This document shows positions 11,401-22,022 of a stretch of 64,000 nucleotides of DNA, piece by piece. The stretch is from contig CM055819.1 in NCBI GenBank assembly GCA_029582265.1, positions 32,664,967 through 32,728,966 on the forward strand. The letters run 5' to 3'. The notes under the pieces were generated by a model. The model did not search any database. It saw only the letters and a list, made by a program, of their open reading frames with translations, and was not told where the DNA came from. The position numbers and the translations under genes are program-made. This DNA is from Zoroaster sp. YZ-2022. Lineage: Eukaryota; Echinodermata; Asteroidea; Forcipulatida; Zoroasteridae. Numbering within the stretch: the stretch's first letter is position 1; every line of letters starts with the position of its first letter.

Positions 11401-12453
11401 CCACAGCTCTTCTAGACAGGCTCATCTCATACCTCACTACCAGCGAGCGATCCAATTGTAAAGCTGTCTACCTTCACGTCTTGGCTACAAACATAACTGC
11501 CATTAGATTCTATGAGAAGCATAACTTCAGGAAGCATGAGTACCTGCCGTATTACTATGCCATCCGGGGTCAGCCCAAGGATGGACTGTCCTACGTTTTG
11601 TACGTCAATGGTGGACAACCGCCATGGACACTGATATATCCTTTTATTCAGACAATATTATTTACAAAAATATCTGGAAACATCTCTGACCTTTATTATT
11701 TAATTTTTTTTTTAAATTGGGGAAAGTGTTTAGGAATATTTTATGATTTTGTGAAAATGCAGAAGTCAATGAGCATGTATGCAACAACGGTTTGATTACA
11801 TAAGCTATGAAGATTTAAATTTGTACGACAAAGTCACGTAAATGGGCCTTTATATAAATCCTTTCATTCTTGTTGGCCAAATCTAGCTTCAAATCCTACC
11901 AAACACTACTTTCACAAATCAAATCTTATAGCTGATTCCAATTTTAATCTTAATTTTCCTTAATGACTTTCTTACGGATTATATGAAGCAGTTTGGCTCT
12001 TACCTGTCCAAGATACAGCCATGCAAGCTACCCAGTGCCGTGGCTAGTCACACGAGGAGTTGGTTTGCAGGTCGTCGCAACTGGCTCCCCAGCGTCAACA
12101 TGAACATTGTGTCTAGAATCAGAGGGCAAATGTCCAGTGATCCCGAGGCTGGGAATACAACTACAGACAGCGACGAATCAGGGGAAGAGTTGCCGCCGCT
12201 GCCGTCCAGGGAAACGGTCGTGGCCAGCGCCATGAACGTAGAGACCGCCTCGATGGCAGAATCGGTGACGGATCTGGGTTGCGTTGGTCGCGGCCGTGGG
12301 TGGCTGCCGGGCATGCCCAAGATGCCCAATGTACCAAAAATGCCTAACGTCAACGTGCCAAACTTATTTTCCAGATTCAAAGGCCAGAGTTCGGAAGGCG
12401 CGGATAGCCATGATAAGGAGGACAGAGCCAGTAAGAGAGATCACGTCTCGTAA
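11401..12453 (+). CDS. NAA60: N-alpha-acetyltransferase 60, last two coding exons (5' part not found)
   Basis: Exons 11401-11635 and 11976-12453 (stop TAA 12451-12453) give 236 residues of a GNAT-fold acetyltransferase. In animals NAA60 sits on the cytosolic face of the Golgi and acetylates the N-termini of transmembrane proteins. Seen: a CAG acceptor at 11398-11400 after a pyrimidine tract; then ALLDRLISYLTT, CKAVYLHVLATN, AIRFYEKHNF, YLPYYYAIRG and DGLSYVLYVNGGQPPWT, matching human NAA60 almost block for block (the His of YLHVL is in the position I recall for the catalytic His). After the intron, MDYMKQFGSYLSKIQPC matches the membrane-binding C-terminal region. The tail beyond it is longer than in vertebrates: acidic and Ser-rich (about 12150-12270), then a GMPKMPNVPKMPNVNVPNLF repeat. 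The first exon begins in phase 1, so an upstream exon carrying the acetyl-CoA loop must exist; I could not find it in 1-11400. The two exons join only through AT-AC ends. Confidence 0.93.
11636..11975 (+). other. U12-type (minor spliceosome) AT-AC intron in NAA60
   Basis: The only join that restores the NAA60 reading frame and the conserved PPWT-LMDYMKQFG stretch uses ATATCCTTTT at 11636-11645 as 5' splice site, the U12 AT-AC consensus, and AC at 11974-11975 as 3' splice site. TTCCTTAAT at 11956-11964 matches the U12 branch-point consensus TTCCTTRAY, with the branch adenosine about 12-13 nt before the exon. No GT donor or AG acceptor stands at these borders. The intron is 340 bp, phase 2. Confidence 0.93.
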
Positions 12454-13810
12454 AAGCTCCTTGACTCTACTGAGTGCTTGATGTACAGTATGCAATATTC
12501 TTAAATAGCACTAGTCAATATTTAACCTCTATTTTTTACGAGATTTGGATGACACTTTGTCCACACTGAGATCGTTCAAGTCTTGTGGGGGAGTATCTAC
12601 AACATCACATGCATCTTATGTAAAAAAAAGAAATTGGTACCAAAGTCGACATCTTACAATCACCAACCTAGCCGGCAGTATTGAGAGTCATTGAATGCAT
12701 TTCTTATGGATCAAGTGAGTTCATTGGAAGGGAGAATGAGCAAGTTACTGGAGGTGGAGGGCTCATCAGTGGGTGCAGTAGCAGTGGGATAGAAGGATAA
12801 AACAAGGACTCGGAGAGAGAGAGAGAGACAGGAGACAGGAGACAGGAGACGAGGACGGGATTGGTAATGACCAAACTTCACCATTGTATTAATTGATCAC
12901 AGGCGTGGCATTTCACAGGGGCACCACGGTGATTTGGAGACCGGGGTGGGGGGGGGGGAATAATAATACATGTATATAGTGCATACTCCATCACAGTGTG
13001 ATACTCGATGGATCTTTTTGACAAGTAAAGGGCGTCAAAGGAGTGGGTGATTTCGGGAGATTCAGGTGATGGACAAACAAAATTGAAACAAAGCATTTCT
13101 GGTTGTTGTAAATACTCCGAATCCACCGAATTGTGCCATTACTGCGGTGGAACCACATTGTGGTATTTGTTTATCACAAACTGTTTTTTTTTTTTCTTAT
13201 TGCGTTCACATCATTGATTGAAAAAGCACTTTACCGTGTTGAAAAACGAACGCTGGATGCAAAATACATTGTACTATATGGTTCCACTACAGTAATGGTG
13301 GCCTTCATTAAAACGGTTTGTAGATAAGTCTGAGATAACTGCTGGTGGCATGTCATTATCCGTGGCGTATTTAATAAAAATGGCCGTGACATGTTTACAT
13401 CAATACGGAAAGGCACTCAAATATGAGGGTATGGTTCCTGGACTTGTTACCAAGCCAAACTGCAGATGGAATGGACATTGGTTGATGGAGTTGTTACTTG
13501 TTTGTACATGTATCATCCCCAAAAGTCGACAGCCATCTGCAGTAAACTTGTAGAGTTACTAAGGATCCAAACTTGGCTTAGTTTTCCTAATAAGCTTTTG
13601 ATGTCATCATGCTGCCTTACTAGATGACAATAATGCACTTATGAGCGCGCACATAAAGGTACCTCTATTTGCCTTCTAAGCGAGGCCGCATTTCAATTTC
13701 TGTGGGTGTGTGACATATATGCATCTTAAGATTATATAACAAAGTACGTAAGTCACTCATTCACTAATGGTGAGTGATACCATCATGTATGTTGATTTCT
13801 ATCTCTTGTA
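12454..13810. other. NAA60 3' flank, no further gene seen
   Basis: Probably begins with the NAA60 3' UTR. One AATAAA is near 13366. GA-rich (12812-12850) and G-run (12946-12957) simple sequence only. Confidence 0.5.
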
Positions 13811-13813
13811 TTA

Positions 13814-14022
13814 TTAAAGGGGCAGTACCGTCACAATCAGAGCAGACTTTCAACAGGGCATGGAATCGATGTCCTAGTTTAAGATGAACATGGTGACTGC
13901 AAATTACTGGCTCATTTATGCAGCAGCAATGGTAATATGACCTTATCATGTGGGAAATTATTAATCTAAAACAAGCACTCCGATTCCATGCCCTGTTCAT
14001 CGTGACGATACTGCCCCTTTAA
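13814..14022. mobile_element. TTAA-flanked palindromic MITE, family S, copy 1
   Basis: TTAAAGGGGCAGTACCGTCA on the left, GTGACGATACTGCCCCTTTAA on the right; inside, CAGGGCATGGAATCG and its complement CGATTCCATGCCCTG pair, so the 209 bp folds on itself almost fully. Confidence 0.82.
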
Positions 14023-14411
14023 ATTGACACTTACTTTATAATAGTTGAAATTCAGATAGTGTTTGAGGGTGCTTGACTCCTTTTTCATAGTGTTTCAGCC
14101 AATAAGAACCCTTTCTGTACATGTAGATTACAGACATGTATATTGACTAGCTATTTTGTTCAGGAGAAGAGCGCCCTCAACAATTTACCCAATTTGATAA
14201 TCATTTTCCTCCATTTTTAAATAAGATATATTTCTATAGGTGTATGAAGCAGTGGTGTGATATAATTAATACAGTAAGTTCTTGGAGGACGATTAACTGT
14301 ACAAAAATGTGTGTAAATACAAATAAATAAGTGGTGTAAGTTCCAACTCCAACAAATCCAACCATATTATGTTATCAGAAGTCTATTCCCTAAACAAAGT
14401 GTGCCAGCTGT

Positions 14412-14735
14412 GTAACCCTCCTACACATGGAGGCCACTCCGATCCACAAAATTCTGCTCTTGAGCAACCTTCAGTACATACATGTACATGAACAAGCCTG
14501 CTGTCCTTTCCAAGTAATCTTACAAAATCAACTGTGTGCCACCCAAGGCCACTGTAAATGTTTGAACATATTAGTATGGCCTACAATGTATCGATGGGAG
14601 ACCACTTTACCCTGTAATCTCAGTGGTGTGACAGTGCATAGAAGGTTAACCATAGGAGGCCACTGGCAACAGCTAATGGCTTGGAGTGGCCTGAATGGGT
14701 TGTTTCAAAAATTGCACTGATTGTAGGAGGGTTAA
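14412..14735. mobile_element. Family B MITE, copy 2 (inverted)
   Basis: GTAACCCTCCTACACATGGAG to GTAGGAGGGTTAA; interior is the reverse complement of 4251-4558 with a small insertion near 14570. Confidence 0.78.
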
Positions 14736-14935
14736 CCTAGTCTATGCAGCATTGTAATCCAAGAACAATGGGTTTGGGCCATTCACAATGTTGTATTCCA
14801 CAGACTGATGCACAAGATCCGGAAAAGAAGCAATGCACCCTGGGAGACTTGCCAGCATTCTCGATATGGCCAATTCCATGGTTACATAACATTTTTGAGG
14901 TTTTGGGCCCACTCTTAACCCTAACCTTCCCAATT

Positions 14936-15126
14936 TGCTGAAGTGAAGGATTTTGAAGGATTGAGGTTACATGATACATGCTCTTTGCTAAAGTGAAGGA
15001 TTTTGAAGGATTGAGATTACATGATATTGTACATGCTCTTTGCTAAAGTGAAGGATTTTGAAGGATTGAGGTTACATGATACATGCTCTTTGCTAAAGTG
15101 AAGGATTTTGGAGGATTGAGGTTATT
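14936..15126. repeat. Tandem repeat, unit about 50-55 bp, 4 copies
   Basis: GCTAAAGTGAAGGATTTTGA starts each unit (near 14938, 14988, 15043, 15096). Related AAGGATTCAGGTTATGTG segments are at 27-45 and 15323-15350. Confidence 0.8.
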
Positions 15127-15382
15127 AGGCATACTTGCCTTTCCATGGTATGTACATGTACATGTACATCCATGTTTGTTGTAGTGATTGCAAAGTCAGT
15201 GCTTGGGTCAGTGGACACTGTTTATTGCTCCATGCATGCAGGGAGGGTCCCTGGCCATGTACATGTATCACAGATTAGAAACACATGTGTGCATACTTGT
15301 CATGTGCTTGCTTTACTACTGAAGGATTTTGGAGGATATTCAGGTTATGTGTAAGCAAATGGGCCGAGGGAGTTAGGGTTAA

Positions 15383-15595
15383 TGCGACATTTTAAGTCTG
15401 TTTGAAAAATGTAACATGATTAACGAGCATTTTTCTCTTATATATCGTACATGCCCAGTAAGGTCAGGGTATAATGCAACTCCTGTCAAAAAGAAACTGA
15501 TGAGTGAAATATATAAGTAAGGAAATTGTGGCATTTAGAGTGGGTACAATACCTCAATAATGTAACATGAATAACCATTTCCCATATATGTTCTA
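15383..15595. repeat. Half of a large palindromic element, family P
   Basis: GGTATAATGCAACTCCTGTC, AACTGATGAGTGAAATATATA and the GTAACATGA ends match one arm of 48438-48842. Confidence 0.6.
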
Positions 15596-15815
15596 AACAA
15601 ACTCATGTTGAATGTGCACTGTGCTTCAAATGCATCTGCAAATTGTGTGAAGACCGTGCATGTACATGTACATGTATTTGTGAGACTCCCTGCTATAGCC
15701 AAAGTCTAGTTCGCATCCCATTTTGTTTGGGAAAACAAGTAGCGTTTGAGTGCTTATCCCATGATACCACAAGACAGGTTAGGCAAACCTAAGCAGGTTA
15801 CAGCAGTCTGGGACA

Positions 15816-16043
15816 TTAACCCTCATACTATAGCTGCAATTTAGTGGCAAGTAGAGCCCTGTAGAGGTCAAAATCAGTCAACTGCCTGTTTTGACTGTTG
15901 ACCAAAATGCGCACACAGTCGACTCATTTTGACCTGTAAATGTACTTACTTACACGTAAGGTTTGACAGTGTTTGACTTTTTAAGTGGCAAGTATATCAA
16001 CATTTAGACTGATTTTTGACCGTTGTAGTCGTAGGAGGGTTAA
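15816..16043. mobile_element. TTAA-flanked MITE, family C, copy 1
   Basis: TTAACCCTCATACTATAGCTG to GTAGGAGGGTTAA. The interior is rich in TTTGACTG and CAGTCAAAA motifs, unlike families A and B. An internal deletion makes it shorter than 53269-53593. Confidence 0.78.
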
Positions 16044-17860
16044 TTGTAGGTAATAAACTTCTTATGTTATCAGTCCATTATAATTAACATTGTACAATAA
16101 ACAAAACATATGCTTAAACAAAATAAAATGAAAACAAAAAAATAATTTAAAAAGATAATTTTGGAGGATATTACATAGAATCAGCATTTTTTTTGTATTT
16201 TTACATCATCTCTCATGGTTTGTTGGTTGAACAAAAATGTGTGCTGTTATGAATATGCTACTCTATTTTAATCAAGGTAGTCTCTTCTAATGTATCTTAT
16301 TTTGTGTATCTATCTGGGAAACTCCTTATTTTAGTATACATACATTTAGGTAAAGTTATTCCCTTTTGATCAAATGACTGCATTCATGTACATGTAGGTT
16401 ATAATCGTGACAGTGCAGTGGCCATCTTGGTTTTTGGCTATGGCTATGGCTATTGGCTCCAGCAGCAATGCTGACGTACATGTATAGGAAGAAACAGTGA
16501 TGTAGCCGTAGCCAAAGCCGTCTTTTTGGAAACGGCCTCAGAATCAGAATGTGTCTCAATGTCTGAAATAGTCTGGTGTCTGTGACATGGTGACCTAATT
16601 CATAGTGATCTGTATCATGTCCTTTGGGAACTTGACTGTGGTGCTGTGGTGTGTACGAGCTACACTCTGCAGAGGTCGATTTCATTTAAACTTATTGTGG
16701 TGGAAAAACTTGCAAACCAAAATGAAATGTTACTCAAATGATGATCAGCGCATTTCTGGAGTGCATTTTCATATTCTGAAGAGGAACCAAAAAAGAACAT
16801 GAGTAAAATTAGACACCAATATGCTTGATTGAATAATGGCCGATAGTCAAAAGATTTTCTGTGTGATAAGTTAAGCAAACCCTTTGCATTGTAGTAGTTT
16901 GCTTAAACACGACAGCTATGAAACTGACCTCTGCTAATCTAGGTCAGATGTGAAGTTATTGTGGATACTGACTATTATAAGAATCTTCCTAAGCCTTATT
17001 TGACTGTTTTCCGTCTGTGATAAGGGCATTTTATGTATTCCATTTTGTTGCTATTAACTTTTACTTTTAGATATATACATGTACCTTGTAATTTTAAAAA
17101 AATAATTATGTAGCTGTAAGCTGTGCTTATGTGTATCCCCCATGCCTGTAGTTATACTACCATGACCATATTCATTAATGAGGGTGATTACTGAGCCTGT
17201 TGTCTGTTCATATGTGAAGACTGAAACCATGGACCTTTACAAGTAGAGTGTCAATAAGCCTATGTACTGCTACACAAATACTTTCATGGAACAAAACAAA
17301 CTCGTTGTACCAGCACATCACACTTAACATACATGTACATGTACAATGTGCATGATATTGGCTCTTTCAAAGTTATTTTGACTGGTTTTTTGTTGTTGTC
17401 TTAATACCACGTGTAATGTAAACATGGTTTTGATGTGATATGTACTGGCAGTTTTGTCTCGGATGAGTTGGTCATCTAAATAACAATTCAATGAATTGAC
17501 TGTGGCCAAACTTCACTTCATGATACATCCCTCTTCCCCCCCCCACCAAAAAAATGTATTTATTTTATTTCAGTTTCATGTAATTGTATTAAATTTTATT
17601 TGTGTAATTTCTTTTTACTTGCCTTTGATAGACCCCACAATCTCTTTCACGTCTTGTCGTTGTAGTAGCAATTGTAGAGTGACATTTCTGTCTATTTTTT
17701 TTTTTTTTTTTTAATAGTTCCAGGGGTGGTACCAGGATTTTTTTTCAGGACAAAAAAAATAAATCGCTTTGTAAAAAACAAAACATGTTATGGTCTCACT
17801 AAGAAGCTTAAAAAGAAAATGACAAAAAATCATTCCAAAGGGGAGGGGCAGGCTTGTGAT
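16044..17860. other. Gene-free stretch
   Basis: A short GGCTATGGCTATGGCTATTG run is at 16436-16455 and T- and A-runs are at 17694-17714 and 17750-17762. No conserved coding segment or RNA gene was recognised. Confidence 0.5.
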
Positions 17861-17869
17861 TTAAGTCCG

Positions 17870-17990
17870 ACTAATTGCGGTGACACCATGTGGAATTCTC
17901 TGTTGAGTAATAATTAATTCTGATAAAGAACTGGAGGTTACAACTCGACGTTTCGATCAGTGTGCTCTGATCGTCCTCAGACCTGTGATT
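17870..17990. repeat. Snap-back repeat, family G, copy 1
   Basis: GCGGTGACACCATGTG to CGATCAGTGTGCTCTGATCG, whose end is a GATCAGAGCACACTGATC hairpin. Other copies are at 19918, 26053, 39408 and 41695. Confidence 0.6.
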
Positions 17991-18300
17991 TCTCAGGATT
18001 TTTTTTACAAATCTCCCCTTGCCTCAGAATTGTCTTAAAAGAAGAGAACTAGCCACCAAGGAAAGAAAGAAGTAGCCTGTATTGTGTCCAAACCTATAGT
18101 TTCTTGTTTGTGGGGATGTGGAGATTCTTTAAATCTTCAAAAAAAAAAAAACATCCAGGAGGTTCAAGGGGCTTTATCCTCTAGACCAAAGAGGAGACCC
18201 AGGCCTGCTACCCATTTTTCAGGATTTGTTTTTACTTTTGTCAAATCGCACACCTGGAGGGGGGGGGGGGGGGGGGGTCAGGATCCCTGAAATCCCTTTG
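17985..18300. repeat. Dispersed repeat with TGTTTGTGGGGATGTGG core, copy 1
   Basis: Inverted copies are at 26978-27200 and 32772-33085, sharing TAGCCACCAAGGAAAGAAAG and CCTGGGTCTCC-type blocks. A poly-G run is at 18258-18277. Unclassified. Confidence 0.6.
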
Positions 18301-19389
18301 GGTACACCCCTGTGTTATTCAGTGCCTTGCAGAATCAGTGTTAATTTATGAGCCTTCATGGGCAGGCACCCACAGCCCACCAGAATGTGGATCCAACTGA
18401 CAGTCTTCTGCCTGGAAGTGTCAAAGGGAAAAAATCTATTGAGCTTGGCAATGGTGATCGGCTGACACTTCCCTAGGCGTATTTATTGATTTGCGTCGGT
18501 GGGACATAATGTATCCCATAATTCCCACATGGAGGTGTTTAAGTGCAACATGATGGATTTTTGGTAAAGATTTAGAGAGCATAATTACAGGAATACGTGG
18601 GCGTATCCATTTTGTCTTTGATGCACAGTCTAATGGAGTTATGGATTTTGTATGGCAATTTCTTTATTGCTTTGGTGTGCACCATTTGAAAAATAACTCA
18701 CTGCTTATTGCATATACTTGGTAACTTCAGAGATATTCAATTATGAGTGAAAAACATTTATGACATTTGAAACATGAGAATGTTAGAACAACATGGTATT
18801 CATGATTTATTTGTTTTTTTATTGATTTATTTCTTATTTTTCTTGGTTAGCCTGATCAGTGATTGTCGCTGTTTTCCATCAGGGCCTAGGCTTGATTTGC
18901 AAGATGACCTGGATGAAATTTTAGAAGTGGAAAAAAAAACAAAAAAAACAATATTCTGAAGGAAACCAACAAGATCATGTAAGGAAGTGAAAAACTCAAT
19001 CCATTGCAAATACAATTTCAGTTGTTCAGAGCCATGCAGAGTCTCACATCACTTGATTTATCTTCATCAAATTATTCTTCACTCACGCTATTGAATTCTT
19101 TACATGCAGTATCTGTAGATTCTGATTGAATTGAGATTAGATTTAGTGCTCGACAGTCGTCATGTAAATTGCAACTGATTGAATTGAATGACAATAGCAT
19201 TTAGATGACTGTATTGTGCTGAGGAATATACATCCAGGCTGTAATATCTTGATGGACCACAATGATTAACAATGGTTCACCCTTGTTGTCATTTATCAGT
19301 GATTCCCTTATCATTCATTGGATTAGATTGGTTAAAGAGACAGGCAAGTAAGACAAATGTTCCTTAAATGGACAGTTTATCCAGCATAA

Positions 19390-19663
19390 TATACTACTCA
19401 AAACAATTTAGGGAACACCGGAATAATCTCAGTTAAAGCAAGATCATTTATTTCAGATAAACACAATGTTTCATAGAATTGATGAGAAACAACTGCACAA
19501 TGAAACAGATGATAAAGGATGCATGTAAGTGATTACACATTTCATGACATGACTACTGAAAGAGAGAGGGGGGTTGTAAATGAAAATCCCGGTTCATGGA
19601 ACATTTCAAACCTATTTGATGTTAAAAAATCCGGTGTTCCCTAAATTGTTTTGAGTAGTATAT
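19390..19663. mobile_element. Tc1/mariner-type MITE, copy 1
   Basis: The TATACTACTCAAAACAATTT terminus is inverted at the other end (AATTGTTTTGAGTAGTATA). TA flanks and 30-bp inverted termini suit the Tc1/mariner group. Copy 2 is at 47486-47757; the interiors match in inverted orientation. Confidence 0.8.
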
Positions 19664-19664
19664 A

Positions 19665-19849
19665 TTAACCCTAACCCCCTAGGTATTCTGGCTAGGAACC
19701 TTCGTGAATCCACATATTCAGCACTAATGGCCTGTACTTCTTGCCAAGTAGTAATTTTGCCCCATTTGAAGAGGTGAAAGTAGTGCTGAATTTTTCCAAA
19801 AAAGTGCCCCTTGGAGGATTTTACAGGATTTGGGGTGGTTAGGGTTTAA
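19665..19849. mobile_element. TTAACCCTAACC-ended MITE, family E, copy 1
   Basis: TTAACCCTAACCCCCTAGG to GGGGTGGTTAGGGTTTAA. The termini look like telomere repeats but occur once per end, next to TTAA. It starts two bases after the mariner-type element. Confidence 0.65.
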
Positions 19850-19917
19850 GCTACATGTACAAGATCATGTTTAGGTAATATTTGTAGCTTTGCATGGTGT
19901 AAAGGATAAGTACAGAC

Positions 19918-20078
19918 TGTTTGTGGTGACACCATGTGAAATTCTCGGGTGAGTAGTAATTAGTTCTGAAAAGAACTGGTGGTTACAGCTTGATCAGTGT
20001 GCTCTGATCGTCTTCAGAAGACAATTGGAGCATACTAATTGAAATTTCACATGGTGTCACCACAAACAGTCTTTACTT
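19918..20078. repeat. Family G snap-back repeat, copy 2 (full palindrome)
   Basis: Left GTTTGTGGTGACACCATGTG pairs with right CACATGGTGTCACCACAAAC. Confidence 0.75.
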
Positions 20079-20129
20079 AAGATGTTTTATACGAGCATTA
20101 TTTGAATCATAAACCAGTGATGGATTTTT

Positions 20130-20325
20130 TTTAATAATCTGTGGGTTATATAATCTGGGGATTATATAATCTGTGGGTTATATAATCTGGGGGTTATATA
20201 ATTTGGGGGTTATATAATCTGGGGGTTATATAATTTGTGGGTTATATAATCTGGGGGTTATATAATCTGGGGGTATATAATCTGTGGGGTATATAATCTG
20301 TGGGGTATATAATTAGTGGGGTATA
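20130..20325. repeat. Minisatellite, GGGTTATATAATCTG units of about 17 bp
   Basis: About 11 copies; the last three have GTGGGGTATATAAT instead, showing local homogenisation. Confidence 0.9.
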
Positions 20326-20867
20326 TAGGTTTATAAAAAATGGCAACCCCAATGACCAACTTAAGTACATTATCTTCGCATGCAATTTGCTTATTTTCTG
20401 TTTTCACATCGCTACTGCTCATTTTAAACGCATTCTTGGCACTAATTGAACATCATCTGTTTGATTTGTATAATTGATTTTGTTTGTTTGAGAGGGAGGT
20501 GGGCAAACAAGGATTGTAAACTTCGCTGTGAGCATCGATTGAAAAAAATCCATCACCGTCACATTGCTGGAGAATGGTTGACTGAAAATAAAAAATAGAA
20601 TTAATACCTACATGTATATATTCGTACATATAGATCGCATATTTATCTGTCCAAACAGTCCCTTAACTGGGGTTGGTCAAATTGGGGTGGGGGGGGGGGC
20701 AGAGTTTTTACAGGAGGCACTTGAAGGTAATTTTTTACAGGACCTTATGGTCTTCTTTAATAGGGGATCCACAGGCATCGTGTGGGGCATGAGCTCCCTC
20801 CATAGTTATGCCACTGCATCCCAGCATGAAATTCCTGTTTATGTTCGAGGACATCAAAGCTCATACC

Positions 20868-21052
20868 TGGGCTCGATTTCACAATGCACTAAGATTCATC
20901 TTAAGATGAGCTGTTAGTATTACCATGGAGGAAGGAAATTCCTTCCTCCATGGTATTACCATAGTGATTTGTATTGTGACATCACACTTTGCTAAGCAAT
21001 TAAGATTGATACACAGTTAAGATCAATCTTAGCTCTTTGTGAAATCGGCCCG
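20868..21052. mobile_element. Palindromic MITE, family H, copy 1, with inserted palindrome
   Basis: GGGCTCGATTTCACAATGCAC to GTGAAATCGGCCC; the arms pair through CTAAGATTCATCTTAAGAT. An extra 35-bp near-perfect palindrome (20921-20955) is absent from copy 2 at 40357-40506. Confidence 0.8.
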
Positions 21053-21628
21053 GTCCTGTTTTCTCAATAATTGTTTGATCGTTTCTGAGCTGATGGTTAG
21101 ATGCAACTCATGCAGATTAGCAAATTAATCTGAAGTGTAATCAAGGAACTTTTAATCATAGGTAAATACAGGCTGGGTAAAATGTGTATTTAATGATCAT
21201 CATTGTCTACCAGTGGAAGGTCAGTGGAAAATTTTCAAGTCGATTTCCACCACAAAAAGTTTGGCAGAGATGTCCGAATTGAATTCGTTTTTCACCAAAC
21301 CCTTTTTCATTCCTATCTGGTTGTTTCAAGTGTTTACTTTTGTTTTGTTCTGTGTAATGCTGTGTTAAATTTATTTTTAAAAAAACTAAAAAACCAAGAT
21401 AAAATGATCATAAATTTTTGTACATAAAAACACCACCATTACTACAATGCGTCAGTTAATTTCATAATGTGTATATTACAATTACTAAAATTTGTACTGC
21501 AAGCATTGTCAAAATTTACAAAGCATTCATGGAAAATAATTTGTCGTCATTATAAACCACTCAAAATAATTAGGGCAAGTCGATTTGGTGATGGTGGTCT
21601 TTTCATATACATTATCAGTTATCATTGG

Positions 21629-22022
21629 TTAGGCCAAGTAAAAAAAACAACCAGTTGATCGTCCTGGTTTTTTCAAAAAGAAGAGGATGGGGGCCTTTTT
21701 ATTTTTTATTTTTCTCCAAGATGGCCGCCAAGCATTTAAATTCAAAATGGCCACCAATTTTTCAGTTTGAAATCACCGCCAACTTTTTTTTATAGCTATT
21801 GAACAAGTAGTTGAGTAAAAATATTCATGTTAAACAATGTTTGATGTATTTTGTTAAACCCACTTGTTTCTTTTAATTGCATTTTCGCTGATAAGTAAAA
21901 ATACATGAAAAATTTACTCTTTTTGGACAAGTATAAAAAATAATTTAAAAAAAGGATGCGGCCTCAAAAAAGGATGTGGGCGGGGACGATCAACTGGTAT
22001 TTTTTTTTACTTGGCCTTATGA
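21629..22022. mobile_element. Foldback element, AGGCCAAGTAAAAAA termini
   Basis: Second member of the 739-1743 family: left TTAGGCCAAGTAAAAAAAAC, right TTTTTACTTGGCCTTA, with GTTGATCGTCC pairing with GGACGATCAAC. Confidence 0.68.

Noticed and set aside
11643..11795. Read-through C-terminus of NAA60 (FIQTILFTKISGN...)
   Set aside because: It loses the conserved DYMKQFGSYLSKIQPC segment that follows across the AT-AC intron.
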